Shown: positions 27,276 to 36,022, numbered from the stretch's first letter. The stretch: DNA of 44,483 bases from an uncultured Sphingomonas sp. (GCF_913778135.1 NZ_CAJYVU010000158.1:1-44483), one strand, 5' to 3'. The notes: generated from the sequence alone by a model not told the origin. Translations and numbers: made by a program.

Positions 27276-27455
27276 TCACGGCGTGCGTGCGCGGTCCTCG
27301 GCCGATTGCTCGTGATAATTGCGCCGCGTGGCTTCCTCGGTGCGACGGATTTCCTCCGGCGTTTGCTTGTTGCGCGTCTTCGCGAAAAGGATTGCGCCGC
27401 CCAACACCACGAAGCCGAGGATGACGACGATCGCCATCAGACTGTCACCGAACAT
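27276..27455 (-). CDS. Small single-span membrane protein, unknown function
   Basis: The product has 59 residues. One hydrophobic helix (LMAIVVILGFVVLGGAILFA, about 6-25) is followed by a charged tail with TPEEIRRTEEATRRNYHEQ. I do not recognise a family. ATG 27455 is chosen because GGAG and GGCGG precede it; ATG 27470 would add MGDRR. It is co-directional with the lhr-type gene 29 bp downstream and divergent from the exonuclease gene. It occupies the place where the ATP-dependent ligase is often found in related gene sets. Confidence 0.6.
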   Translation of the reverse strand: MFGDSLMAIVVILGFVVLGGAILFAKTRNKQTPEEIRRTEEATRRNYHEQSAEDRARTP

Positions 27456-27545
27456 CCGCCTGTCTCCCATCTCGTTATCCGATCAACGTGCGCGCCGATT
27501 GATTCGATCCCGGAACGCACCCGACTGCCCGCCGGTTGTCGTCAC

Positions 27546-28550
27546 ATGGCGCGCGCACCCCTCGGCGACTGGATCGAACCGCATCCGCACGGCATCTACG
27601 TGCGCCCGGCCGACGCGTGGATCGACCCTTCGACGCCGCAACCGCGCGCGCTGGTGACGCACGGCCATGCCGACCACGCGCGCGGTGGGCACGGTGCGGT
27701 ATGGGCAACGCCCGAGACGCTGGCGATCATGGACGTGCGCTACGGACAGCAATCGGCCAACCCGGTGCAATACGGCGAGACGATCCGCATGGGCGAGGTC
27801 GAAGTCGGCTACGTCCCCGCGGGCCACGTGCTGGGGTCAGCGCAGATCGTGCTCGATTACCGCGGCGAGCGCGTGGTGGTGTCGGGCGACTACAAGCGAC
27901 GCAGCGATCCGACATGCACACCGTTCGAACCGGTCAAATGCGATGTGTTCGTGACCGAGGCGACGTTCGGACTGCCGGTGTTCCGCCACCCCGACACCGG
28001 CGACGAGATCGACAAGCTGATCGCCGCGCTCCACGCCAATCCGACGCGCTGCGTGCTGGTGGGTGCCTATGCCCTCGGCAAGGCGCAGCGCGTGATCGCG
28101 GAATTGCGCGAACGCGGGCATGAGGCGCCGATCTACCTTCACGGCGCGCTGCAGCGGTTGTGCGACCTCTACGTCGAACAGGGCGTGCGGCTGGGTGAGT
28201 TGCGCCCCGTCGCCGACACGCCGAAGGCCGAGATGGCGGGGCACGTCGTCATGTGCCCGCCCGGCGCGCTCAACGATCGCTGGTCGCGGCGGCTGCCCGA
28301 CCCGATCACCGCAATGGCGAGCGGGTGGATGCGCGTGCGCCAGCGTGCGCGGCAGAAGAACGTCGAGCTGCCGCTGATCCTCTCCGATCACGCCGACTGG
28401 GACGAGCTGACGACAACGCTGCTTGAGATCAGCCCCAAGGAAGTGTGGGTAACGCATGGGCGCGAGGATGCATTGGTTCATTGGTGCATGACGCGCCAGA
28501 TTCGCGCGCGCGCGCTGGCGCTCGCCGGGTTCGAGGACGAGGACGACTAG
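27546..28550 (+). CDS. Ligase-associated DNA damage response exonuclease (MBL fold)
   Basis: The product is a 334-residue metallo-beta-lactamase/beta-CASP-type nuclease. Metal motifs are THGHADHARGG (H39, H41, D43, H44), AGHVLGSAQI (His), VSGDYKRRSDPT (Asp), and the C-terminal LSDHADWDEL with VWVTHG. This is the exonuclease member of the Lhr/PdeM repair group (SNM1/Pso2-like). It is transcribed away from lhr, whereas in many genomes these genes are one operon. ATG 27546 starts MARAPLGDWIEPHPHGIYV, as expected for the family. The stop is 4 bp from the end of the convergent cytochrome gene. Confidence 0.9.
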   Translation: MARAPLGDWIEPHPHGIYVRPADAWIDPSTPQPRALVTHGHADHARGGHGAVWATPETLAIMDVRYGQQSANPVQYGETIRMGEVEVGYVPAGHVLGSAQIVLDYRGERVVVSGDYKRRSDPTCTPFEPVKCDVFVTEATFGLPVFRHPDTGDEIDKLIAALHANPTRCVLVGAYALGKAQRVIAELRERGHEAPIYLHGALQRLCDLYVEQGVRLGELRPVADTPKAEMAGHVVMCPPGALNDRWSRRLPDPITAMASGWMRVRQRARQKNVELPLILSDHADWDELTTTLLEISPKEVWVTHGREDALVHWCMTRQIRARALALAGFEDEDD

Positions 28551-28553
28551 CGC

Positions 28554-29003
28554 TCAACGGCAATCGGGATTGCCGCCGCCGTTCGCGTAGAGGTAGGCGA
28601 TCACATCGGCGCGATCGAGCCCGTTACGCAGGCCTGGAAAGCGCATCGACGTGCCCGGCGCGAAGGCGGCGGGGTTGGCCAGCCAGCGGTCGAGCCGCGC
28701 ACACCTCCACGTGCCGCCAACGGATTGCAGCGCGGCGGTGTAGCCGAACCGCGCGCTGTTGTGCCCCACCTGCGCGCGCGTGACGCCGTGAAGATTGGGA
28801 CCGTCGCGGTCGCCCGTGCCAGCGTCGATCGTGTGGCAGGCGGCACACTGGCGGAACACCGCGCGGCCCAATCGCGCGTCCGCCACCTTCATGCGGGCGG
28901 CGAGGGGAGCATCAGGCGACACGCCACGGTCGCGCACGGCGGGGCTGCAGGCAGCGAGTAAGGCTACGAGCGCGAGGCTAGTCGAACGAACTGCCGCCCG
29001 CAT
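28554..29003 (-). CDS. Class I c-type cytochrome, exported (possibly a lipoprotein)
   Basis: The product has 149 residues. A signal sequence ends in a lipobox-like LLAACS (Cys19). One heme-binding motif CAACH (C53, C56, H57) follows, and the distal methionine is probably M120 in GTSMRF. PNLHGVTRAQVG and ADVIAYLYANGG match cytochrome c2/c550-like electron carriers that pass electrons to terminal oxidases. An unusual Cys101 lies in WRCARLDRW. It overlaps the DUF983 gene upstream by 26 bp, which implies coupling. Confidence 0.88.
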   Translation of the reverse strand: MRAAVRSTSLALVALLAACSPAVRDRGVSPDAPLAARMKVADARLGRAVFRQCAACHTIDAGTGDRDGPNLHGVTRAQVGHNSARFGYTAALQSVGGTWRCARLDRWLANPAAFAPGTSMRFPGLRNGLDRADVIAYLYANGGGNPDCR

Positions 29004-29442
29004 CACTCTCGCGTCCCTCCAGCTTCGCCCACAAGCCGCCGGTACCCGCCTCCTGCGCACGGTTGACGTATTGCGACGCAACCAGACACCCCTTGATAGG
29101 GCGCAGCGGCAACAGGCAGCCGAGCACCATGATCGGCACCGAGGTGACCAGATGCACCCACGCGGGCGGGTCATACGCCACCTGTATCCACACCACGATG
29201 AAGGTCAGCGGCAGCGCGATGATGCACAGCGAGAAGAACGCCGGCCCGTCGTCGGCAGCGGCGAAGCGATAGTCGAGTCCGCAGCGATCGCACGCCGGCG
29301 CGATCTTCAACCAAGACGAGAACAGGCGCCCTTCGCCGCAGCGGGGACAGCGTCCCTTCAACCCGCAGCGCAAAATCCACTGGAGCTGGGACGGGCGCTC
29401 GGCATCGGGCTGGTCGGCGGGAATGGCGTTCGGGTCGTCCAT
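28978..29442 (-). CDS. DUF983 zinc-ribbon membrane protein
   Basis: The product has about 154 residues. Two CxxC pairs (RGRCPRCGEG-like GRCPRCGEG and CDRCGLDY) form a zinc ribbon. Two hydrophobic spans follow (SLCIIALPLTFIVVWIQVAY and LVTSVPIMVLGCLLPL). This is the DUF983 family, often encoded among cytochrome oxidase assembly genes. Here it neighbours a cytochrome c instead. I chose ATG 29442 (MDDPNAIPADQPD). GTG 29508 is also possible and would add a Pro/Thr-rich 22-residue leader. No molecular function is established. Confidence 0.83.
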   Translation of the reverse strand: MDDPNAIPADQPDAERPSQLQWILRCGLKGRCPRCGEGRLFSSWLKIAPACDRCGLDYRFAAADDGPAFFSLCIIALPLTFIVVWIQVAYDPPAWVHLVTSVPIMVLGCLLPLRPIKGCLVASQYVNRAQEAGTGGLWAKLEGRESDAGGSSFD

Positions 29443-29523
29443 GTCGGGTAAGATGGGTGTTGCGGGAGTGGAAGGCGAGGGCGTTGCGGCTGATCCATGT
29501 TGCTTCACACGCCCTGTTGTCCA

Positions 29524-30804
29524 TCAGCGAGGATCGCGATCGACTTCGCCGCCCTTCATCACGAAGCTGACGCGCTCCAGCGTGCGCACATCGGCGAGCG
29601 GATCGCCGTCGACCGCGATCAGGTCGCCGTAGCGTCCGAGCGCGATCGCGCCGACGTCGCTGCGGTTGAGCGCCTCGGCGGCGTTCTTCGTTGCGGCCTG
29701 GATCGCCTCGATCGGGGTCATGCCCCATTCGACCATCTTGGCGAACTGCCGCGCATTGTCGCCGTTCGGGTAAACGCCGCCGTCGGTGCCGAACACCATC
29801 TTCACGCCGGCGGCGTGCGCCGCGCGGAACGTTTCGCGCTGCTTGCGACCGATCAGCCGTTCCTTTTCCAGGCTCTCGGGAAACGCGCCGTTCTTCGCGC
29901 CCTCGGCCAGGATGTAGTCGTCGTTGTATATGTCCATGCTGAACCAGGCGCCGCGCTCGCGCGCGAGCTTGAACGACTCGGCGTCGGCGAGGCTGGCGTG
30001 CTCGATCGTGTCGACGTCGGCACGCAGCGCGTCGTTGATGCCGGCGGTGCCGTGCGCGTGCGCGGCGACGCGCATGCCGAGCATGTGCGCTTCCGCGGTC
30101 ACCGCCTGCATTTCGGGCAGGCTCATCTGCTGCGCGCCGGGTGAATCGCGCTTCGACAGCACGCCGCCGGTGGCGCAGATCTTGATCACCTCGGCGCCGT
30201 ATTTGCGCATCGTCCGCACCAGCTTGCGATAACCATCGGGCGTGTCGGCGACGCTTGGGTTGGGCACGGCCGCGAACGACGGGGGCAGCGCCTCGGTCGC
30301 GTCGCAGTGGCCGCCGGTCGCACCGAGCGCGTAGCCCGCGGGAACGATGCGAGGGCCGGGCACGTAGCCGCCCTCGATCCCCTGTTTCAGCGCGACATCA
30401 TCGTAATTGCCCGACCCGACGTTGCGCACGGTCGTAAAGCCCGCATCGAGCGTCTTCTTGGCATTTGCTACGCCGACCACCGTCGCGAAATTGTCGGTGA
30501 ACTCAAGCCCACGATAGCCCGACAGCCGCGGGTCGCTGGTCAGGTGGACGTGCATGTCGATCAGGCCGGGCAGCAGCGTGCGCTCTCCCAGGTCGATCCG
30601 TTCCGCACCTGCAGGCACGGCGTCGCCACGCCTTCCGACCGCGGTGATCTTCCCGTCGGTGATCACCACCTGCGCATTGTCGACGCGGCGGCCGGCCAGC
30701 ACGTCGATCATGTGCGCGGCGGTGACGACGACGGTGCGTGCCTCGGCAGCGAACGGCGTGAGCGCCATCGTGACGGCGCCGAGAAGCGCGGGCAAACGGT
30801 TCAT
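29524..30804 (-). CDS. Exported metal-dependent amidohydrolase (imidazolonepropionase/prolidase-like)
   Basis: The product has 426 residues. A signal peptide (LLGAVTMALTPFAAEA) precedes an amidohydrolase-superfamily barrel. Metal ligands are H85 and H87 in DMHVHLT, K208 in AEVIKICATGG (the carboxylated lysine), H249 in AAHAHG, H269 in TIEHASL, and an Asp in VFGTDGGVYPNG. Sequences of this subgroup include Xaa-Pro dipeptidases and enzymes acting on N-acyl or cyclic peptides. The exact substrate is not readable. AAGGAA lies upstream of ATG 30804. It is divergent from the S10-like gene, with 128 bp shared upstream, so the two may share control. Confidence 0.88.
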   Translation of the reverse strand: MNRLPALLGAVTMALTPFAAEARTVVVTAAHMIDVLAGRRVDNAQVVITDGKITAVGRRGDAVPAGAERIDLGERTLLPGLIDMHVHLTSDPRLSGYRGLEFTDNFATVVGVANAKKTLDAGFTTVRNVGSGNYDDVALKQGIEGGYVPGPRIVPAGYALGATGGHCDATEALPPSFAAVPNPSVADTPDGYRKLVRTMRKYGAEVIKICATGGVLSKRDSPGAQQMSLPEMQAVTAEAHMLGMRVAAHAHGTAGINDALRADVDTIEHASLADAESFKLARERGAWFSMDIYNDDYILAEGAKNGAFPESLEKERLIGRKQRETFRAAHAAGVKMVFGTDGGVYPNGDNARQFAKMVEWGMTPIEAIQAATKNAAEALNRSDVGAIALGRYGDLIAVDGDPLADVRTLERVSFVMKGGEVDRDPR

Positions 30805-30868
30805 CGGTGTTCCTTTTCCCTGTTGCACGTACCTTGCCGCGCCGGGGCAGACGCACAAGTGCTTTCGC

Positions 30869-30898
30869 TTGAACAGGTGAAGGATGCTGGCCTAGGTT
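30869..30898 (+). promoter_or_regulatory. Possible sigma-70-type promoter for the S10-like gene
   Basis: TTGAAC (30869-30874) and TAGGTT (30893-30898) are separated by 18 nt and lie about 35-65 bp before the chosen GTG start at 30933. The boxes are imperfect and this is a visual match only. Confidence 0.3.
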
Positions 30899-30932
30899 CG
30901 TGCAAAGACAATGATTTCCAGGGGGTTTGCGC

Positions 30933-32585
30933 GTGTTCCGATTGGCCTCGTTGCTGCTGTTGACCGTCGGCGCCGCCGGCATGGCGCAGGATCGCGGAGG
31001 TGGTGCCGACAAGCCAGCGCCCAAGGAGAAGGCGGGGCGCACCAACGCGGAGATCCAGCGCGACCTGGTCGAGGCCGATTACGCCGCCGCGCCGGTTGCC
31101 GAGCGCGCAGAGGTGTCGCGCGGCAATGTTTCCGTCGCGGGCAAGCGGCTGGGCTATACCGCCACCGCGGGTACACTGACGCTGCGTGATACCGAGGGAA
31201 AGCCGACCGCGTCGATGTTCTACACTGCCTATACGCTCGACGGCGTCAAGCCGGGGACGAAGCGGCCGATCACCTATTTCTACAACGGCGGACCCGGCAG
31301 CCCGACCTTCTGGCTCCACATGGGCTCGTTCGCACCCGTCCGATTGAAGACCGGCAATCCCGAGACGATCCGCCCCGCGCCGTACGACTTCGGCCCCAAC
31401 CCCGACACGTTGCTCGATAAGACCGACATGGTGTTCCTCGATGCGATCGGGGCTGGCTATTCGCGGCCGCTCGGGGACATGAAGCCCGCTGCGTTCTACG
31501 GCACCGACGAGGACGCCGACGCCTTCGCCAAGGCGATCATCCGCTACTCGACCAAGTACGGCCGCTGGAATAGCCCGAAGTTCATCTTCGGCGAAAGCTA
31601 TGGCACACTGCGATCGGGCGCGCTCGCGTACCAGTTGCAGGACCGCGGCATGGCGCTGAATGGCGTGGTGCTGCTGTCGTCGATCATGAACTACGGCTAT
31701 CGCCAGCCCGGGCTCGATCAGGTGTACCTTAATTATCTGCCGAGCTACGCCGCGACCGCCTGGTATCACAATCGCGTGCCGAACCGCCCAGCCGACGTGG
31801 CAACGATAGTCCAGCAGGCGCGCGACTTCGCGACCGGACCCTATATGTCCGCGCTCGCCAAGGGGCAGAACATATCGATGCAGGAGCGCGACGCGGTGGC
31901 GCGGCGAATGAGCGAGCTGACAGGACTCAGCCCGGAGTTCATCATCCGCTCCAACCTGCGCGTCGACCTGCCGCGCTTCCAGAAGGAGCTGCTACGCGGC
32001 ACGCGCCAAACGATCGGACGGTTCGACTCGCGCTACACCGGGCTCGACGCCGACGCCGCGGGCGAGCGGCCGGAGACCGACGCCTCGTCCGACGCGATCT
32101 CGGGCGCATTCATCGCGACGTTCAACGATTATGTGACGCACACCTTGGGCTACAAGACCGACATGCCGTATCGCCTGTCGGCGCGCGACGCGGCCGGCTG
32201 GGACTGGAACTGGAAGCACCGCGCGCCCGGCGGCGGCTACGGCGCGATGCAGAACAATCCCAACACCGCAGTCGATCTGGCGGCGGCGATGCGTGCCAAT
32301 CCGTACCTCCACGTGCTGTCGATGAATGGCTGGTACGACATGGCGACGCCGTTCTTCGGGACCGAGAACGACCTCGGCCACATGATGCTCGAACCTGCGC
32401 AGCAGGCGAACCTTCGCTTCACCTATTATCCGGCCGGGCACATGACCTACCTGAATCCCGAGGCCCTGCGCGCAATGAAGCGCGATCTGTCGGCATGGTA
32501 CGACCAGGCGGTCAGCGACGCGCGCGACGGCACGCCCGCGCAGCCCGCCAGCCTATCGGCGGCGCAGACGACGCCGCCGAACTGA
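30933..32585 (+). CDS. S10-family serine carboxypeptidase-like protein, exported
   Basis: The product has 550 residues. A signal peptide (FRLASLLLLTVGAAGMAQ) is followed by a serine-carboxypeptidase fold. The oxyanion segment is TYFYNGGPGSPTFWLH. The nucleophile Ser222 lies in FIFGESYGTLRSG. The acid is the Asp in SMNGWYDMATP and the histidine is in YYPAGHMTYLN. S10 enzymes cut C-terminal residues from peptides, usually at acidic pH in eukaryotes; bacterial homologues are less studied. GTG 30933 is preferred because GGGGG lies about 7 nt upstream; TTG 30927 is too close to it. It ends 22 bp before the DUF885 gene, probably in one operon. Confidence 0.88.
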   Translation: MFRLASLLLLTVGAAGMAQDRGGGADKPAPKEKAGRTNAEIQRDLVEADYAAAPVAERAEVSRGNVSVAGKRLGYTATAGTLTLRDTEGKPTASMFYTAYTLDGVKPGTKRPITYFYNGGPGSPTFWLHMGSFAPVRLKTGNPETIRPAPYDFGPNPDTLLDKTDMVFLDAIGAGYSRPLGDMKPAAFYGTDEDADAFAKAIIRYSTKYGRWNSPKFIFGESYGTLRSGALAYQLQDRGMALNGVVLLSSIMNYGYRQPGLDQVYLNYLPSYAATAWYHNRVPNRPADVATIVQQARDFATGPYMSALAKGQNISMQERDAVARRMSELTGLSPEFIIRSNLRVDLPRFQKELLRGTRQTIGRFDSRYTGLDADAAGERPETDASSDAISGAFIATFNDYVTHTLGYKTDMPYRLSARDAAGWDWNWKHRAPGGGYGAMQNNPNTAVDLAAAMRANPYLHVLSMNGWYDMATPFFGTENDLGHMMLEPAQQANLRFTYYPAGHMTYLNPEALRAMKRDLSAWYDQAVSDARDGTPAQPASLSAAQTTPPN

Positions 32586-32607
32586 TAAAGAAACAAGGGG
32601 AGAAGGT

Positions 32608-34440
32608 ATGTTGATCCGTCACCTGTCGCTGGCGCTGCTCGCCGGCGTCGCCGCGCCGGCGATCATCGGCGCGACGCAAGCTCCGTCGGCAGCGGCACCT
32701 GCCGCCAGCAGCACCGCCGCCGAGGACGCGCGGCTCGTCGCATTTCTCGACCGTGCCTTCGACGAGCAGGTCGCGCTCAGCCCGGAGGCGCAGACGAGCC
32801 TTGGACTGAAGACCAACTACGACCGGCTCGACGATTACACCGACGCCGCGGCGGTGAAGAGCCGCGAGCTGGGTGAGCGCCAGCTGGCACAGATGCACGC
32901 GCAGTTCAGCCCAGCCCGGCTGGGGACAAGCGCACGGCTCAGCTATCGCCTGTTTGAGCAGCAGGCCGAGCAGGCGCGCGAGGCGTTCCGCTTCCGGGAT
33001 CACGGCTACATCATCTCGACCAACGGCAGTCCGATGGGCGAGGTGCCGGTGTTCCTGATCAACAATCACCGCATCGACAATGCCGACGACGCGCGCGCGT
33101 ACATCGCGCGGCTGCGCGATACCGAACGCGTGATGCGCGAGAGCGCGGCCGAGCTGCGCGAGCGCGCGGCGAAGGGCATCGTGCCGCCTAAGCTCAACTT
33201 CGCTTCCGTCCGCGCCGATGCGACGAAGGTGGTGACGGGTGCGCCGTTCACCGCCGGGCCGGACACCGCCGTCCTAGCCGACTTCAAGAAGAAGGTTGCT
33301 GCGCTCACCATTCCGCAGGGCGAGAAGGACAAGCTCGTCGCCGAGGCGATTGCGGCGATGACCGGTCCGTTCAAGCGCGGCTACGACGTGATGTTCGCCG
33401 CCCTCGACGCGGTCGAGCCGATGGCGACGGGCGACAATGGTGCGTGGAGCCTGCCCGACGGGGCGGCTTATTATCAGCAGCGGCTGCGCGCGACGACGAC
33501 GACCGACCTGACCGCGGACCAGATCCACCAGATCGGGCTCGACCAGGTTGCCTCGATCGGGCGCGAGATGGAGGCGATCAAGCGCCGGGTCGGCTTCACC
33601 GGCACGTTGCCGCAGTTCTTCGACTACATTCGCACCGATCCGAAGTTCAAATATCCCAACACCGAGGCGGGTCGCGAGCAGTACCTATCCGACGCGCGCG
33701 CGGTGATCGCGGACATGATGGCGGCGGCGCCGCGGTGGTTCAGCCGCCTGCCCAAGGCCAAGCTGGAGGTGCGTGCGGTCGAGAAATGGCGCGAGGCGAC
33801 CGCGCCCACCGCCTTCTACAACCAGCCCGCGCCCGACGGCTCACGCCCGGGCATCGTCTACGTCAATCTGGTCGACATGAACCAGACGCAGAAGGTGCAG
33901 ATGGCGGGCATCTCGGTTCACGAGGGCGCACCTGGCCACCATTTCCAGATCGCGCGCGCGATGGAGCTGGAGGGGCTGCCCAAGTTCCGTCGCTTCGGCG
34001 GCTACGGCGCCTATGCCGAGGGGTGGGGCCTCTACACCGAGCGGCTGGCGAAGGAGATGGGCGCATACAAGGACCCGTATTCGGAGTTCGGGATGCTCTC
34101 GCTCCAGATGTGGCGTGCGATCCGGCTGGTGCTCGACACCGGCATCCACTCCAAGCGCTGGACCCGCGCGCAGGCGATCGCCTATTTCAAGGCGAACAGC
34201 TCGGTCAGCGACACCGATATCGCGCGCGAGGTCGATCGCTACATCAACTGGCCGGGGCAGGCGACCGCGTACAAGATCGGCCAGCTCAGGATTACCGAGC
34301 TGCGCACCAAGGCCGAGCGCGCACTGGGACCGAAATTCGACATCCGCGACTTCCACGAGGCGGTGCTGGCGCAGGGCGCGCTACCGCTCGACGTGCTCGA
34401 GGAACAGGTCGACCGCTACATCGCGGCGAAGAAGGGATAG
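32608..34440 (+). CDS. DUF885 family exported metallopeptidase
   Basis: The product has 610 residues. A signal peptide (LSLALLAGVAAPAIIGATQA) precedes a DUF885 domain. The family motif HEGAPGHHFQ (438-447) supplies the HExxxHH-like zinc site, and GYGAYAEGWGLYTERL (about 464-479) carries the further acidic residues. FYNQPAPDGSRPGIVYVNL is also typical. DUF885 proteins are gluzincin-like and thought to be carboxypeptidases. GGGGAGAAGG immediately upstream is a strong ribosome site. Together with the S10-like protein and the divergent amidohydrolase it suggests peptide breakdown in the periplasm. Confidence 0.9.
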   Translation: MLIRHLSLALLAGVAAPAIIGATQAPSAAAPAASSTAAEDARLVAFLDRAFDEQVALSPEAQTSLGLKTNYDRLDDYTDAAAVKSRELGERQLAQMHAQFSPARLGTSARLSYRLFEQQAEQAREAFRFRDHGYIISTNGSPMGEVPVFLINNHRIDNADDARAYIARLRDTERVMRESAAELRERAAKGIVPPKLNFASVRADATKVVTGAPFTAGPDTAVLADFKKKVAALTIPQGEKDKLVAEAIAAMTGPFKRGYDVMFAALDAVEPMATGDNGAWSLPDGAAYYQQRLRATTTTDLTADQIHQIGLDQVASIGREMEAIKRRVGFTGTLPQFFDYIRTDPKFKYPNTEAGREQYLSDARAVIADMMAAAPRWFSRLPKAKLEVRAVEKWREATAPTAFYNQPAPDGSRPGIVYVNLVDMNQTQKVQMAGISVHEGAPGHHFQIARAMELEGLPKFRRFGGYGAYAEGWGLYTERLAKEMGAYKDPYSEFGMLSLQMWRAIRLVLDTGIHSKRWTRAQAIAYFKANSSVSDTDIAREVDRYINWPGQATAYKIGQLRITELRTKAERALGPKFDIRDFHEAVLAQGALPLDVLEEQVDRYIAAKKG

Positions 34441-34449
34441 GCGGTGGGG

Positions 34450-34473
34450 CAGGCCGGATCCGCGCCCGGCCTG
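34450..34473. terminator. Hairpin between DUF885 and rpoN genes
   Basis: CAGGCCGG (34450-34457) and CCGGCCTG (34466-34473) form a perfect 8-bp stem with an 8-nt loop. It lies in the 69-bp gap between two convergent stop codons, a good position for a shared terminator. No T-run follows. Confidence 0.5.
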
Positions 34474-34483
34474 TCGACAAGGC

Positions 34484-34492
34484 TGTGGATAA
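34484..34492 (+). other. Single DnaA-box-like 9-mer
   Basis: TGTGGATAA is the exact complement of the DnaA-box form TTATCCACA and lies between convergent genes. Only one copy is seen, so it is not evidence for an origin. It could bind DnaA as an isolated site or be chance. Confidence 0.25.
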
Positions 34493-34509
34493 GTCGTGGA
34501 TCGTTGTGG

Positions 34510-35982
34510 CTAGCCGGCCAGCGCGCGCGCGCGGCGGCGCTGGACCGAGCTGCCGATCCCCATCGCCTCGCGGTATTTTGCCACGGTCCGCCGCGCGATG
34601 TCGAAGCCCTTGGCGTTGAGCAGTTCGACCAAGGTGTCGTCGGAAAGAATTTTCGCGCCCTCGCCCGCGATCAGCGCGCGGATCGCGCTCTTCACTGCCT
34701 CCGCCGACACGGCGTCGCCGCCATCGGCCGACTGGATCGCCGAGGTGAAGAAATATTTGAGCTCGAACAGCCCGCGCGCGCACGACAGATATTTGTTTGA
34801 CGTCACGCGGCTGACGGTCGACTCGTGCATGTCGATCGCCTCCGCGATCCGCGCGAGCGTCAGCGGGCGCAGTTGCGACACGCCGTGGACGAAGAACGCT
34901 TCCTGCTGGCGCACGATCTCGGTCGCGACGCGGATGATCGTGCGCTGGCGCTGATCGAGCGCCTTGACCAGCCAGTTCGCGCTGGCGAGCTGATCGCCGA
35001 GCCACGCCTTCGACGCCTTGTCCTGCGCGCCCGAGGCGAGTTCGGCGTGGTAGCGGCGGTTGACCAGCACACGCGGTAGCGTCGCGCCGTTGATCTCGAC
35101 GTTCCAGCCCTTCGTCCCGCGCGTCACGTAGACATCGGGGACGACCGCGGGCGCGACCTCGCCGCCGAAGCGGCAACCGGGTTTGGGATCATAGCCGCGC
35201 AGTTCCCGGATCATGTCGGCCATGTCCTCGTCGTCGACGTGGCACAGCCGCTTTAAGCGCGACAGGTCGCCGCGCGCGAGCAGGTCGAGATTGTCGAGCA
35301 GCCGCGCCATGCACGGATCGTAGCGGTCGACCTCGCGTGCCTGGATCGCGAGGCATTCCGCCAGATCGCGCGCGCCGACGCCCGTCGGATCGAACGTCTG
35401 GATGACGCCAAGCACCGCCTCGACCTGCGCGAGCGGCACGCCCAGCCGCTGCGCGACCTCGAGCAGGCGGACCTGAAGATATCCCGCCTCGTCGATGTGA
35501 TCGATCAGGTGCTGCGCGACGAACAGGTCGCCGGCGGCAAATGCGGTGCCCGCCTGCGCGAGCAGATGGTCGGCGAGGCTTTCCGCGCGCGTATCGGCGA
35601 AGGCGTCGAGGTCGGGCATCTCGCCTCCCGACACGCTGCCGCCCGCCGGGCCTAGAGACGCGCCACCATCAGATGGCGCATCGTCGAACCGCTCCGCCGC
35701 AATGTCGACGTCGAGCGACTCGCCCGCGGCTTCGCCCGTCATCACCAGTTCGTCGGCGCCCGCAGGCTCGTCGCGCGCAGGCTCGGGCGCGTCGGGGGCG
35801 ATCACCGGCGCGTCGTCGGCGGCGGGCGCGGTATCGAGCAGCGGGTTCTTCTCGACCTCCTCTGCGATCACACCCTCGATTTCTAGGTTGGACAGCGCCA
35901 GCAGCTTGATCGCCTGCTGCAACTGCGGCGTCATCACCAGCGATTGCGACTGGCGCAGGTCGAGGCGTGGCGCGAGGCTCAT
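34510..35982 (-). CDS. rpoN: RNA polymerase sigma-54 factor
   Basis: The product has 490 residues. Region I begins LRQSQSLVMTPQLQQAIKLL and holds the glutamine-rich activator-responsive part. An acidic region II spans about 50-140. The core-binding domain and helix-turn-helix (TLARIAEAIDMHESTVSRVT) follow. The C-terminal RpoN box reads ARRTVAKYREAMGIGSS and contacts the -24 element. Sigma-54 directs transcription that needs an AAA+ activator, often for nitrogen or motility functions. It follows lptB by 40 bp, the classic lptB-rpoN order. The frame extends upstream to 36162 but that part overlaps lptB; ATG 35982 fits the family. Confidence 0.95.
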   Translation of the reverse strand: MSLAPRLDLRQSQSLVMTPQLQQAIKLLALSNLEIEGVIAEEVEKNPLLDTAPAADDAPVIAPDAPEPARDEPAGADELVMTGEAAGESLDVDIAAERFDDAPSDGGASLGPAGGSVSGGEMPDLDAFADTRAESLADHLLAQAGTAFAAGDLFVAQHLIDHIDEAGYLQVRLLEVAQRLGVPLAQVEAVLGVIQTFDPTGVGARDLAECLAIQAREVDRYDPCMARLLDNLDLLARGDLSRLKRLCHVDDEDMADMIRELRGYDPKPGCRFGGEVAPAVVPDVYVTRGTKGWNVEINGATLPRVLVNRRYHAELASGAQDKASKAWLGDQLASANWLVKALDQRQRTIIRVATEIVRQQEAFFVHGVSQLRPLTLARIAEAIDMHESTVSRVTSNKYLSCARGLFELKYFFTSAIQSADGGDAVSAEAVKSAIRALIAGEGAKILSDDTLVELLNAKGFDIARRTVAKYREAMGIGSSVQRRRARALAG

Positions 35983-36022
35983 GCCTGGGTGTCGCCGGTG
36001 TCGTGCAGGCGCGCCGTCATCG

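Noticed and set aside
30801..31769. A 322-codon minus-strand open frame opposite the S10-like gene
   Set aside because: Arg/Gly/His-rich translation without recognisable domain, lying under a gene with a complete catalytic triad.
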